From the NCBI GenBank assembly GCA_014804645.1, contig JAAUZI010000053.1, forward strand, positions 20,774-84,773: a DNA stretch of 64,000 nucleotides. The letters are read 5' to 3'. The position numbers were made by a program, and so were the translations under genes. The notes under the pieces are model-generated. The model was not told the DNA's origin. It ran no database searches and was given only the letters and a program-made list of their open reading frames with translations. This document shows positions 53,151-62,092 of the stretch, in pieces (position 1 is the stretch's first letter; each line of letters begins with the position of its first letter). The DNA is from Lachnospiraceae bacterium (GTDB lineage: Bacteria > Bacillota > Clostridia > Lachnospirales > Lachnospiraceae).

Positions 53151-53336
53151 CTGCGGGGCACTGGAGTCATATTTTTTTATATATGCCCCACCATGTGCAA
53201 ATTTCCTTAGAATTTCGCTTCGTTTTTACACCCTGCGGGGCACTGGAGACATATTTTTCTGTATATGCCCCACCATGTGCAAATTTCCTTGGAATTTCGT
53301 TTCGTTTTTACACCCTGCGGGGCACTGGAGACAATT
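53151..53336. repeat. Tandem repeat, 82-bp period, two full copies and one partial
   Basis: Units begin CTGCGGGGCACTGGAG at 53151, 53233 and 53315, exactly 82 bases apart. Each full unit contains ATATGCCCCACCATGTGC, AAATTTCCTT and GTTTTTACACC. Inside the unit, GGGGCA and TGCCCC form short inverted arms. The repeat is too long and its copies too few for a CRISPR array. No gene is seen from 52940 to 53597. Confidence 0.75.
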
Positions 53337-53404
53337 TTGCCCTTCTCAGAGAGAGAAATGCGGATGAGGTTTCGATATCCAGTTTTGCAAATAATATAAG
53401 TCCC

Positions 53405-53424
53405 CAGTTCGCACGCACGAACTG
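53405..53424 (-). terminator. Palindrome downstream of gdhA, possible distal terminator
   Basis: CAGTTCG (53405-53411) and CGAACTG (53418-53424) flank six bases. On the minus strand GGGGACTTATATTATTTG follows, only moderately T-rich. A second hairpin, GCCAGA/TCTGGC, is at 53463-53479. The 3' region of gdhA is therefore unusually structured. Confidence 0.35.
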
Positions 53425-53597
53425 AAGACCTATATTGTTTCAAATATCTCTGCCAGACTATTGCCAGACATGTTCTGGCATTCCTTCAAGTGTAAGTCTG
53501 AAATTTTCTCTGTGAAACACCTTCCGGTGTGTTCCGGACTTGCTACACAAGTTCCTCTTCTCGCACCACTGTCCTTGAGCGAAAGCGATGAGCTCTC

Positions 53598-55019
<1,422 letters not shown>

Positions 55020-55105
55020 TTATCACGCTAAATTTGAGAAGTTTTCTTGACTTTTTTATACAAATTGCACAAGAAAATATACATGTATACAATAATAAAG
55101 TTTCT

Positions 55106-55537
55106 TTAAAGATATTTTGTCAGCCTTTCCACATTTTTCTCCTCAAAGGAAATCAACTGCTGGGCCAGCGTCGTGGGTCTCTCCCCCGCCTCCGCATTGC
55201 GGTTCAATATCCTGTTCATCTCCATGATGCCCTGGTTGCTGCCCTTAATCAGCATCTCCGCAATATGGCTGGTACTGGTGTTCAGCAGAGTGTTGTAATG
55301 AATGGATCCCGCCAGCATCAGGTTCTCCACATGGCTCTCATGATATGGCTCCACCTTGGCCTGCAGCAGCTGAGATACAGCCTGATTGTGTATCTCCGAA
55401 TATTTCAGAGACTGTCTGGACATCTGCCTGGCCAGATCCTCGTCATAAATCTTTTCATGGATAATGTCGATGGCTTTCATAGCCATCTCCGTGCTTTTCT
55501 GGATTTCCTTGTACACTGCGACTTCCTGTGATTTCAT
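55106..55537 (-). CDS. Hypothetical helical protein
   Basis: A 143-residue protein with no recognised motif. It is almost wholly helical by composition: AVYKEIQKSTEMAMKAIDII, then ARQMSRQSLKYSEIHNQAV, then AEMLIKGSNQGIMEMNRIL. Such spacing could form a four-helix bundle, perhaps ferritin-like, but the metal ligands of ferritins are not obvious. The ATG at 55535-55537 follows TAGGAGGTTATCT. It is bounded upstream by the terminator of the SH3 gene and lies before gdhA. Confidence 0.65.
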   Translation of the reverse strand: MKSQEVAVYKEIQKSTEMAMKAIDIIHEKIYDEDLARQMSRQSLKYSEIHNQAVSQLLQAKVEPYHESHVENLMLAGSIHYNTLLNTSTSHIAEMLIKGSNQGIMEMNRILNRNAEAGERPTTLAQQLISFEEKNVERLTKYL

Positions 55538-55596
55538 AGATAACCTCCTACCCATATTACAGGTTTCTCTGCACCCCTGCGCCGGTATCATCCGGT

Positions 55597-55628
55597 AAAA
55601 AAGGATGCTGTCCTAAGACAACATCCTT
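55597..55628 (-). terminator. Terminator of the SH3-domain gene
   Basis: AAGGATGCTGTC (55601-55612) pairs with GACAACATCCTT (55617-55628). On the minus strand it is followed by TTTTTTACC. Confidence 0.85.
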
Positions 55629-55671
55629 TCTTTTTTCCTAGTATATGGCAAATCTCAAAATCTATACAAAA

Positions 55672-56883
55672 CTATTGTACATATTCTTCCTTCACATAAG
55701 CTACCTGGCCGTTGTAGATAACCTTACACCAGCCGTCCGCCTTCTCCAGCAGGTCCAACTTGTCTCCGCCGGTCAGAACTCCAAGCTTGGCCGCATCCTG
55801 GCTGGGAGCCATACGCACGTTAATATTGGTGGTAGCCGTCACCTGACCGATCACCTGGCTGTTGTCCACCGGCTCCGCCACTCTCAGATATTCCGACTTG
55901 ATATAGCCGTCCTTACCCTCAAAGAGAATATGGGTCCAGCCGTTCAACTGCTGCTCCACAATCGGCACCTCTGTGCCTTTCGCCACCTTGCCGACCTTCT
56001 CCGCCTGCTCACTGTCGGAGGCACGTACATTCACCGTGGTGGTTGCCGTCCCGGAAGTGGGCTGTAGAATCACAGACGGCACTTCCTCCTGGCCACCCTC
56101 GGCGGGATTGCCGCCCTCTTCCGGCTCATCCGGTTCATCGACCGTACCGTTGTTCTGAGCCGCCAGGGTCTCCCCGGTGGTCTTTTTCACGTCCGCCACC
56201 AGCTCCTGCACATAGTAAAAGAGATCTGTATTGCTCAGGAATATCTCGTTGCACTCCGCATTGGTCTGATTGTTCAGTTCCACCACGTCGTCCTGCTGAT
56301 TCATCTGCCTGATATACTCCAGCTCGGCATCCGGCACCACCTCGTCTGTGTTCAGATACAGGCTGCCGTCCTCATTGGTGCAGACATAGAAGGTATCCAT
56401 ACCCGGAGCCTCCTCCTCAAAGCCCGTCACCGTCATATGAAAATACACATAGGCCAGATAGGAGTTCTCCCTGGGGCCGGGTTTTGTGTATATCTCAATC
56501 AGCGGATAACTCTCCACATATTTCGCCATCTCCGGGATACGAATTTCCTCCGTTTCCTCCATATAGCTGGAAATACTCTTAATGGTTTCCACATCCCCGT
56601 TGGCAAATGCATTATAATAGGTAGCAATCAAACTATAGAGATCGCCGTCCGTATTTCTCTCCATCGTCGTGTCCACAAGCCCCGCGTCCGGCACCGGAGT
56701 CTGCAGTGTCTCCTCCGTGGACTCCTGCGGTAGGGACAGGGACGGGTCCTGCTGCGACTCATCCCGCGCTCTCAGAGCCAGAGTTACGGTGGTGGCTACG
56801 GCGGCAATCAGAATCACAGGAAATACAAACTTACTGTTTCTCACAGCGAACTCCCCAATTGCTCTCCATCTATTTTTAATCAT
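55672..56883 (-). CDS. Membrane-anchored protein with two bacterial SH3 domains
   Basis: A 403-residue protein. One transmembrane segment at about residues 16-36 (FVFPVILIAAVATTVTLAL) places the rest outside the cell. Residues 80-230 are a helical/beta region that I cannot name. A Glu/Pro/Gly linker (EPEEGGNPAEGGQEE) follows. Two SH3b domains close the protein (TTTVNVRASDSEQAEKVGKV and ATTNINVRMAPSQDAAKLGV, each with its own GW/GY-type C-terminal strand). SH3b domains bind peptidoglycan cross-bridges, so a wall-associated role is likely. No catalytic domain is seen. It lies downstream of tRNA-Arg. Confidence 0.82.
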   Translation of the reverse strand: MIKNRWRAIGEFAVRNSKFVFPVILIAAVATTVTLALRARDESQQDPSLSLPQESTEETLQTPVPDAGLVDTTMERNTDGDLYSLIATYYNAFANGDVETIKSISSYMEETEEIRIPEMAKYVESYPLIEIYTKPGPRENSYLAYVYFHMTVTGFEEEAPGMDTFYVCTNEDGSLYLNTDEVVPDAELEYIRQMNQQDDVVELNNQTNAECNEIFLSNTDLFYYVQELVADVKKTTGETLAAQNNGTVDEPDEPEEGGNPAEGGQEEVPSVILQPTSGTATTTVNVRASDSEQAEKVGKVAKGTEVPIVEQQLNGWTHILFEGKDGYIKSEYLRVAEPVDNSQVIGQVTATTNINVRMAPSQDAAKLGVLTGGDKLDLLEKADGWCKVIYNGQVAYVKEEYVQ

Positions 56884-56974
56884 ATCTCAAATCCTTCCGT
56901 TAAAAAGAAAAGAGCCTGGAATGCAGGACTCTCGCACCATTGTGGCCTCTACGAAAATACCACATAAAAAATAA

Positions 56975-57092
56975 TCAAGGTGATGTAAAGTGCGTCCGAC
57001 AGGAATCGAACCTGCATTAAAGGCGTCGGAGGCCTTCGTTCTATCCATTAGACTACGGACGCAAATGTTACAAATTTATTACATCACCTTGA
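56975..57092. repeat. 14-nt inverted repeat flanking tRNA-Arg
   Basis: TCAAGGTGATGTAA (56975-56988) and TTACATCACCTTGA (57079-57092) are exact complements and enclose the tRNA gene. On the minus strand the 3' arm is followed by TTATTTTTTATG, so the transcript would end in a terminator-like tail with the tRNA in the loop. Confidence 0.7.
56992..57062 (-). tRNA. tRNA-Arg (anticodon CCG)
   Basis: The acceptor stem is GCGTCCG/CGGACGC. The anticodon arm AAGGC-CTCCGAC-GCCTT gives anticodon CCG, which reads the arginine codon CGG. The T arm is GCAGG-TTCGATT-CCTGT. CCA is not encoded. The D arm (GTCT...GAAC) is imperfectly paired. The gene is 71 bases long. Confidence 0.93.
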
Positions 57093-57189
57093 CTATCATA
57101 TCACAAAATTTTCTATCTGTCTATATCCTTTTGTTGGAAATTTATATTTTTATCGAAAAGGTCAGATTTCTGAAAGAAAATATCCGATT

Positions 57190-58095
57190 TCATAGAACTT
57201 CCATGACTTTCCCCGCCGCTACATCATATCGGTATGCGTAATCGGACAGTACCTCCTCCTCCCGGAGCTGGTTTCTGTTGATATCCGCAATCATCTCATG
57301 CAGCTGCCGCCCGTCGCTCTGCCCATCATCCCGCAGCAGCAGCACCTCATGTATGGAGCTGGGAAGTATGTAAAAGCTCCCGCCCAGCTGCCGTGCAGCC
57401 TCCGCCAGAGTTCCCGGGTACAGGACGGTAGCCGCCCCATGACAGCGCCTGTCGTTGGACAACACGTACAGATATTTTTTTGTTTCCCTCTGCATCTGTC
57501 GCAGCTGCGTCAACGCCTCCTCGTCCAGTATTCCTTTCAGCGCGCTGTCCATGCTGCTGAGCTGGACTGGCATGAGCCGCGGCGTGTTATGTTCCGCCAG
57601 CCGCATCAGTTCTCGGTGACTGGTCTTCCACATCTCCATATGGGTGTTGTAAATCAGTATCATGCCCTCCCCCAGTTCCGGGTGCTCATAGCTGTAGTAG
57701 AAACACACTGCCAAATCCAGAAATTCCACATGGGGAACCTCACTCAGCAGTTCCTTGTTTTTTTCCCGATTCACCAGACGGTAGACGATCCGGTCTCTGA
57801 CTTTTTGAAAATCCTTGAAAAACTCCATATCCACATTGCCCTTGGGCAACCCACTGACATAGACCTCCAGAATTCTTTTGACAATGTGCTCCAGGTCCAT
57901 ACCCTCCTCCAGCATCTCGTAAAAGCTGTCCAGATAAATGGTGGGCGACACATTCTGTCCTTTCCGCAAAATGGTCATGCCGTGCAGCACCACATTGTTG
58001 TTCTTTCTGACCTCCTGCAACTGAACGCTGGCATCCGCTCCAGCTATATCCTGCACTCTGGCAGTCACAGTATTCATAAATGTCTCTAATCTCAT
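57190..58095 (-). CDS. DUF5688 family protein
   Basis: A 301-residue protein similar to the DUF5688 family of Lachnospiraceae. Recognisable parts are the N-terminal VQLQEVRKNNNVVLHGMTI and ISPTIYLDSFYEMLEEG-like segment (here VSPTIYLDSFYEML), and the C-terminal GSFYILPSSIHEVLLLRDD. It has no signal peptide or membrane segment, so it is cytoplasmic. The function of the family is unknown and members often occur in many copies per genome. The ATG at 58093-58095 follows TTATGGAGGTACT. It lies downstream of efp, separated by a terminator. Confidence 0.75.
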   Translation of the reverse strand: MRLETFMNTVTARVQDIAGADASVQLQEVRKNNNVVLHGMTILRKGQNVSPTIYLDSFYEMLEEGMDLEHIVKRILEVYVSGLPKGNVDMEFFKDFQKVRDRIVYRLVNREKNKELLSEVPHVEFLDLAVCFYYSYEHPELGEGMILIYNTHMEMWKTSHRELMRLAEHNTPRLMPVQLSSMDSALKGILDEEALTQLRQMQRETKKYLYVLSNDRRCHGAATVLYPGTLAEAARQLGGSFYILPSSIHEVLLLRDDGQSDGRQLHEMIADINRNQLREEEVLSDYAYRYDVAAGKVMEVL

Positions 58096-58164
58096 AGTAC
58101 CTCCATAAACTGTTTGTATTTGCCACGGCGCACTGGTGCGCCGCACCTATAGCTGCATGCAAAA

Positions 58165-58190
58165 AAGAGAATGGAAAAATCCATTCTCTT
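58165..58190 (-). terminator. Terminator of efp
   Basis: AAGAGAATGGA pairs with TCCATTCTCTT around a four-base loop. It is followed on the minus strand by TTTTGC. Confidence 0.85.
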
Positions 58191-58215
58191 ACAAGCGGTC
58201 AGTCGGTATATGTCT

Positions 58216-58773
58216 TTATACTCTGGACAGATATTCGCCGGTTCTGGTGTCGATCTTGATCTTATCGCCACGATCAACAAACAGAGGCACATACACGGTA
58301 GCGCCTGTCTCAACCACTGCGGGCTTGGTGGCCCCGGTCGCGGTATCACCCTTGAAACCAGGCTCCGTATCGGTAATCTCCAGCTCAACAAACAGGGGAG
58401 GCTCCACGGAGAACACATTGCCGTTGTGGGAACACACCTTGCACATCTCATTCTCTTTCACGAACTTCAGAGCATCTCCCACTGTCTCCGCATTCAGAGC
58501 AATCTGGTCATAGGTCTCTGTGTCCATGAAGTTGAATAAGTCGCCGTCAGAGTATAAATATTGCATATCCTTTCTGTCAATGCGGGCCTGGGGGCATTTC
58601 TCGGTGGGTCTGAAGGTCTTCTCCACTACGCCGCCGTTGATCACGTTCTTCAGCTTGGTTCTGACAAACGCGGCACCCTTGCCGGGCTTTACATGCTGGA
58701 ATTCAATAATCTGGTATATGTTATTATCAAACTCAATAGTAATACCATTTCTGAAATCGCCTGCAGAAATCAT
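58216..58773 (-). CDS. efp: Elongation factor P
   Basis: EF-P enters the ribosomal E site and relieves stalling at polyproline stretches. It has 185 residues, three beta-barrel domains, the tip loop [15 protein letters not shown] at residues 29-43 and the C-terminal signature [21 protein letters not shown]. The residue at the tip is the lysine of KPGKG, the usual modification site in Bacteria. The start has TGGAGGAAGTATATT upstream. It has its own promoter and terminator. Confidence 0.96.
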   Translation of the reverse strand: MISAGDFRNGITIEFDNNIYQIIEFQHVKPGKGAAFVRTKLKNVINGGVVEKTFRPTEKCPQARIDRKDMQYLYSDGDLFNFMDTETYDQIALNAETVGDALKFVKENEMCKVCSHNGNVFSVEPPLFVELEITDTEPGFKGDTATGATKPAVVETGATVYVPLFVDRGDKIKIDTRTGEYLSRV

Positions 58774-58814
58774 AATATACTTCCTCCATATTCGTCACGT
58801 TATAATTCTTTTTG

Positions 58815-58843
58815 ATTGTATAATAAATATTGGCATTTTTCAA
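58815..58843 (-). promoter_or_regulatory. efp promoter
   Basis: On the minus strand TTGAAA (58838-58843) and TACAAT (58815-58820) are 17 bases apart. Confidence 0.75.
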
Positions 58844-58872
58844 CTGTTTTTTTATAAAATGTCCATAAATCT

Positions 58873-59310
58873 TTACGCTTTGTCCAAATTCGCAATAAAG
58901 TCAATGGCTTCCAGATATCCCGGGAGTCCTTTTCCGTAGATCTGTTTCTGGCAGACCGGGGCCGTGACGGACACCTTTCTGAACTCCTCCCTCTGGGTGA
59001 TATTCGAAATATGAATTTCCACCTTGGGAGCCGGGATACTGGCCAGGGCGTCCCGTATGGCATAGCTGTAGTGGGTGTAGGCGCCGGGATTGATGACTAT
59101 ACCCTCCGTGCCGTCAAAATAGGCCTCCTGTATCCTGTCGATGATCGCCCCCTCATGGTTGCTCTGGAATACGGTGATCTCATGCCCGTCCTGCTGGGCC
59201 TTCTCCGCAATCATGCGCTCCAGATACGCATAGTCCTGAGTCCCGTACACACTCTTTTCCCGAATCCCCAGAAAATTGATATTAGGACCGTTAATCACTA
59301 AAATTTTCAT
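58873..59310 (-). CDS. aroQ: 3-dehydroquinate dehydratase, type II
   Basis: The third enzyme of the shikimate pathway, a dodecameric type II dehydratase. It has 145 residues. MKILVINGPNINFLGIRE carries the N-terminal GPN motif. The flexible-loop tyrosine is in EKSVYGT, the catalytic region is FQSNHEGAIIDRIQEAY, and INPGAYTHYSYAIRDAL and VEIHISNITQREEFR bind substrate, the latter with the catalytic His. The ATG at 59308-59310 follows GGAAAGGGGTAAAT; the longer frame crosses hairpin repeats. It is the last gene of aroE-aroK-aroQ. Confidence 0.95.
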   Translation of the reverse strand: MKILVINGPNINFLGIREKSVYGTQDYAYLERMIAEKAQQDGHEITVFQSNHEGAIIDRIQEAYFDGTEGIVINPGAYTHYSYAIRDALASIPAPKVEIHISNITQREEFRKVSVTAPVCQKQIYGKGLPGYLEAIDFIANLDKA

Positions 59311-59328
59311 ATTTACCCCTTTCCTGCA

Positions 59329-59351
59329 TATCGCAAGCCGTGCTTGCGATA
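59329..59351 (-). repeat. Hairpin TATCGCAAG/CTTGCGATA before aroQ
   Basis: Perfect 9-bp arms with a 5-base loop. On the minus strand it is followed by TGCAGGAAAGGGG, the aroQ ribosome site. It is related to the hairpin before the PilZ gene (27393-27416). Confidence 0.5.
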
Positions 59352-59358
59352 CTGCCTT

Positions 59359-59451
59359 AATCAGTATTTGAAACTTTTGTTTCAAACTTATACTCCTCTG
59401 CGTGCTCCAGCACACATACCAATCAATATTTGAAAATTCATTTTCAAACTT
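59359..59451 (-). repeat. Two copies of a 31-nt hairpin repeat between aroK and aroQ
   Basis: AATCAGTATTTGAAAC (from 59359) and AATCAATATTTGAAAA (from 59421) each start a 31-nt unit ending TTTCAAACTT, 62 bases apart. Each unit folds as TTTGAAA/TTTCAAA. Between them a CTCC-rich stretch contains GTGCTCCAGCAC, another short palindrome. Confidence 0.55.
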
Positions 59452-59973
59452 TTACCGTATGCTTCCCATAATACTCTCCACCACCTGATCCGTCGTCATT
59501 TCGTCCACGTCGAGAATCACGTCCGCCGTCTCCGCATATGCCGATTCCCTCTCCGCCATCAAACTGCGGATTTTCCCCAGCGGATCCTCTCCCTGCAAAA
59601 GCGGCCTGGTGGTATCGTTTTTCAGCCGCTCATACACGGTCTCCGGACGAGTGCGCAGATACACCACGGTCCCCAGCTTTTTCAGCAGCGGACGGTTGAC
59701 GGCCCTGACCGGCGTACCGCCGCCCACCGAGTAGACGCGCCGCCCCTTTTTTTCCACCAGCTGCTGCAGCAGCTGCGTCTCCATCTGCCGGAAAGCCTCC
59801 TCCCCCTCCCGGGCAAATATCTCGCTGATCGTCATTCCGGCTTTGGTCTCTATCAATTTATCCGTATCCTCCAGAATATACTGCAGCCGGTAGGACAGTC
59901 GTATGCCCATGGTAGATTTCCCACTGCCCATAAAGCCTATCAATACCACATTGCCCCGTGACTCTTCCCTCAT
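59452..59973 (-). CDS. aroK: Shikimate kinase
   Basis: This kinase phosphorylates shikimate at the 3-OH with ATP. It has 173 residues. The P-loop GFMGSGKST is at residues 13-21. The shikimate-binding DTDKLIETKAGMTISEIF and the central GGGTPVR follow. YLRTRPETVYERLKNDTTRPLL is the lid region. Its ATG overlaps the aroE stop by four bases (ATGA), so the two are coupled. Confidence 0.95.
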   Translation of the reverse strand: MREESRGNVVLIGFMGSGKSTMGIRLSYRLQYILEDTDKLIETKAGMTISEIFAREGEEAFRQMETQLLQQLVEKKGRRVYSVGGGTPVRAVNRPLLKKLGTVVYLRTRPETVYERLKNDTTRPLLQGEDPLGKIRSLMAERESAYAETADVILDVDEMTTDQVVESIMGSIR

Positions 59974-60863
59974 TGGTCTGCTCCTTTGCTTGGCTGCTGA
60001 GCCAGCGCCTGTGTCGTCATCCGGTACAGTTCATCCGCCACCTCCTGGCTGACGGCGGCGCCGGTCCAGAGTTCAAAGGCGATGATTCCCTGATACACCA
60101 GCATGCGGACGCCGTTGCAGGCCCGTCCGCCGTATTCTCTGGTCAGCTCCATAAAGCGAGTGGTCTCCGGATTGAATATCAGGTCATACCCGGTCTCCAC
60201 ACGCCGGTAGAACGCCGGGTCCTCTATGGGGGCCTGCTCCACATGAGGGTGCATGCCCACGCTGGTGGCCTGAATCACCAGCCAGTTTTCCCCCGGTATC
60301 TGCCCGTAATCCTCCAGCGCGTAAGCCCGTGCAAAAGGTCTGCCCGCCATCCCATTGATCTCCTCCGCCACCGCACGGGCCTTGTCCGCCGTGCGGTTCA
60401 GAATATGTATGCCCGCCGCTCCCTGGTCCAGCAGCATCACCGCCACCGCACGGGCCACGCCGCCGGCTCCCAGAATCACCACATCCCGATCGGCGATCTC
60501 CACGCCCTCCTGTCTCATGGCCCGGTACAGTCCGGGCATGTCCGTGTTGTAGCCCTTGTAGCCCCCCGGGCAGCGCACCAAAGTATTCACCGCTCCGATC
60601 CGCTCAGCCAGAGGGTCAATCTCCGCCAGATAGGCAATCACATCGCTCTTATAGGGAACCGTCACATTGAGTCCCAGAAAATCCATCGCCAGCGCGCCCC
60701 GCACCGCCGCCTCCAGATCGCCGTAGGCCACCGGAAAGGGCAGATAGACCAGATTCTGTCCCGTGACATACGCCAAATGGTTCTGTATCAGAGGGGACTG
60801 AGTGTGCGCCACCGGGTTACCGATCAGTCCGCAGGTTCTGGTATGTCCGTCAGGTGTGTGCAT
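59970..60863 (-). CDS. aroE: Shikimate dehydrogenase
   Basis: This NADPH-dependent enzyme reduces 3-dehydroshikimate to shikimate. It has 297 residues. The substrate domain shows LIGNPVAHTQSPLIQNHLA and the catalytic lysine in NVTVPYKSDVI. The cofactor domain shows LGAGGVARAVAVMLLDQGA and NRTADKA. The C-terminal NGVRMLVYQGIIAFELWTG is conserved. It starts behind an R1 hairpin that provides AAAATAGGAGG. It is the first aro gene after yqeG. Confidence 0.95.
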   Translation of the reverse strand: MHTPDGHTRTCGLIGNPVAHTQSPLIQNHLAYVTGQNLVYLPFPVAYGDLEAAVRGALAMDFLGLNVTVPYKSDVIAYLAEIDPLAERIGAVNTLVRCPGGYKGYNTDMPGLYRAMRQEGVEIADRDVVILGAGGVARAVAVMLLDQGAAGIHILNRTADKARAVAEEINGMAGRPFARAYALEDYGQIPGENWLVIQATSVGMHPHVEQAPIEDPAFYRRVETGYDLIFNPETTRFMELTREYGGRACNGVRMLVYQGIIAFELWTGAAVSQEVADELYRMTTQALAQQPSKGADQ

Positions 60864-60877
60864 GATTTACCTCCTAT

Positions 60878-60985
60878 TTTAAGTTCCGTTGCCTCCCTCC
60901 CAATACCATTTCCGGTGGAATAAATTCTGTCCATAATGCGGCCAGTATTTATTCCAGGCATTGTCCGGAAAGCAACTGATTTAAG
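60878..60985 (-). repeat. R1 hairpin element between yqeG and aroE
   Basis: On the minus strand the yqeG stop lies in GGAACTTAAATCAGTTGC, so the element begins inside the coding end. CGGACAATGCC, inner arms TGGAATAAAT and ATTTATTCCA, then GGAAATGGTATTGGGAGGGAG follow. It ends GCAACGGAACTTAAAATAGGAGG. The closing arms here are GTTGC/GCAAC instead of GCATG/CATGC, a paired change. Confidence 0.7.
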
Positions 60986-61481
60986 TTCCTTGTTTTTTGT
61001 GATAAAAATAGAGTACGATCCGCTCCAGTCTGCGCTTGAGCACGATCTGTATCTCCTCCTTAGGGTGAATGGGCCGGGTCAGATAGCTGACGATTCCCAC
61101 TCTCTTAGCTCCCCACACATCGGTGAAAAGCTGGTCCCCCACAAACAGGGTGTTGCTCCGGTCGGTTCCCATCTGCTCCATGGCCCTCAGATATCCCTCC
61201 CGGCCGGGCTTGCCCGCCTTGAACCGATACAGGGCGTTCACCTGCTCCGCAAAGCTCTTCACCCTGGGTTCCTTATTGTTGGACAGCAACAAAGTGGCAT
61301 ACCCCATCTCATGCAGCTCGGCAAACAGCGCCACGGCGCGTTCGTCTGCCGGGGCGCCGTGGGGAACCAGCGTGTTATCAATATCAAAGATAATGCCCCG
61401 GTAGCCTGTTCGGTATAGCTCCCGATAGTCAATGTCGTAGGCGCTCTCCGCCTCATGATCCGGATAAAATCTCTCTAGCAT
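60981..61481 (-). CDS. YqeG family HAD phosphatase
   Basis: A 166-residue HAD-superfamily phosphatase of class IIIA. The nucleophile motif DIDNT is at residues 33-37 (GIIFDIDNTLVPHGAP). The second motif is LLLSNNKEPRVKSF, the lysine is in KAGKPGREGYLRAM, and FVGDQLFTDVWGAKRVG is the metal-binding motif. The usual physiological substrate is not known. The family is typically found beside aroE and other aro genes in Firmicutes, as here. The ATG at 61479-61481 follows AAAAGGAAACTGCC. Confidence 0.9.
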   Translation of the reverse strand: MLERFYPDHEAESAYDIDYRELYRTGYRGIIFDIDNTLVPHGAPADERAVALFAELHEMGYATLLLSNNKEPRVKSFAEQVNALYRFKAGKPGREGYLRAMEQMGTDRSNTLFVGDQLFTDVWGAKRVGIVSYLTRPIHPKEEIQIVLKRRLERIVLYFYHKKQGT

Positions 61482-61506
61482 GGCAGTTTCCTTTTCCCGC
61501 AAAACA

Positions 61507-61533
61507 GGCAGGAACTCTCACAAAATCCCTGCC
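61507..61533 (-). terminator. Weak hairpin between nrdR and yqeG
   Basis: GGCAGG (61507-61512) and CCTGCC (61528-61533) pair around a long loop. It is followed on the minus strand by TGTTTTGC. Confidence 0.45.
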
Positions 61534-61540
61534 TAAAAAC

Positions 61541-61990
61541 TTATTCCAATACCTTTTTCAGCTCGTCCATAAACGTATTGACGTCTTTGAACTCCCTGTA
61601 CACGGAGGCAAAACGCACATACGCCACCGCATCCAAATCCTTGAGCTTATTCATCACCAGTTCACCAATCACCCGACTGGAGATCTCCTTCTCTTCCCGG
61701 TTGGATATCTCATTCTCCACCTCGTCCACCAGACCGGTGATAGCCTGGGCACTGACCGGCCGCTTATGGCATGCTCGCAGCACTCCGCCCTCGATCTTGG
61801 TACGCTCATAGGTCTCCCGGTTGTCATCCTTCTTAATTACGATAAGGGGAATCGTCTCCACTTTTTCGTAAGTCGTAAATCTCTTCCCACACTCGTCACA
61901 GACTCTGCGGCGTCTTATAGAATTATTGTCCTCCGCCGGACGGGAATCGATCACACGGGTATTTTCATGGCTGCAAAAAGGACATTTCAT
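61541..61990 (-). CDS. nrdR: Transcriptional repressor NrdR
   Basis: This repressor of ribonucleotide reductase genes senses ATP/dATP through an ATP-cone. It has 149 residues. The zinc ribbon uses Cys3, Cys6, Cys31 and Cys34 (CPFC, CDEC). The ATP-cone starts near residue 49 (PLIVIKKDDNRETYERTKIEGGVLRACHK region) and ends near 139. No ribonucleotide reductase gene is in the window. It has a consensus promoter and a small R1 element just before the ribosome site TAAGGAGAAG. Confidence 0.95.
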   Translation of the reverse strand: MKCPFCSHENTRVIDSRPAEDNNSIRRRRVCDECGKRFTTYEKVETIPLIVIKKDDNRETYERTKIEGGVLRACHKRPVSAQAITGLVDEVENEISNREEKEISSRVIGELVMNKLKDLDAVAYVRFASVYREFKDVNTFMDELKKVLE

Positions 61991-62002
61991 CGCTCTTCTC
62001 CT

Positions 62003-62036
62003 TATTTAAGTTCCGCACCTGTTCGGACAGATGCTT
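62003..62036 (-). repeat. R1 hairpin element, minimal copy, before nrdR
   Basis: On the minus strand it reads GCATCTGTCCGAACAGGTGC, a hairpin with CTGT/ACAG and GCA/TGC pairs, followed by GGAACTTAAATAAGGAG. It has the family ends but no inner arms, about 34 bases in all. Confidence 0.65.
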
Positions 62037-62063
62037 TTGTGAAAATGTATCCATTTGCATTAT

Positions 62064-62092
62064 ATTATAAGATACTCAGCAGTTAATGTCAA
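62064..62092 (-). promoter_or_regulatory. nrdR promoter (perfect consensus)
   Basis: On the minus strand TTGACA (62087-62092) and TATAAT (62064-62069) are exactly 17 bases apart. The -35 box overlaps the last codons of the ylmC-like gene. Confidence 0.85.

Noticed and set aside
53151..53336. CRISPR array
   Set aside because: The unit is 82 bases, repeats run into each other without unique spacers of constant length, and there are no cas genes.
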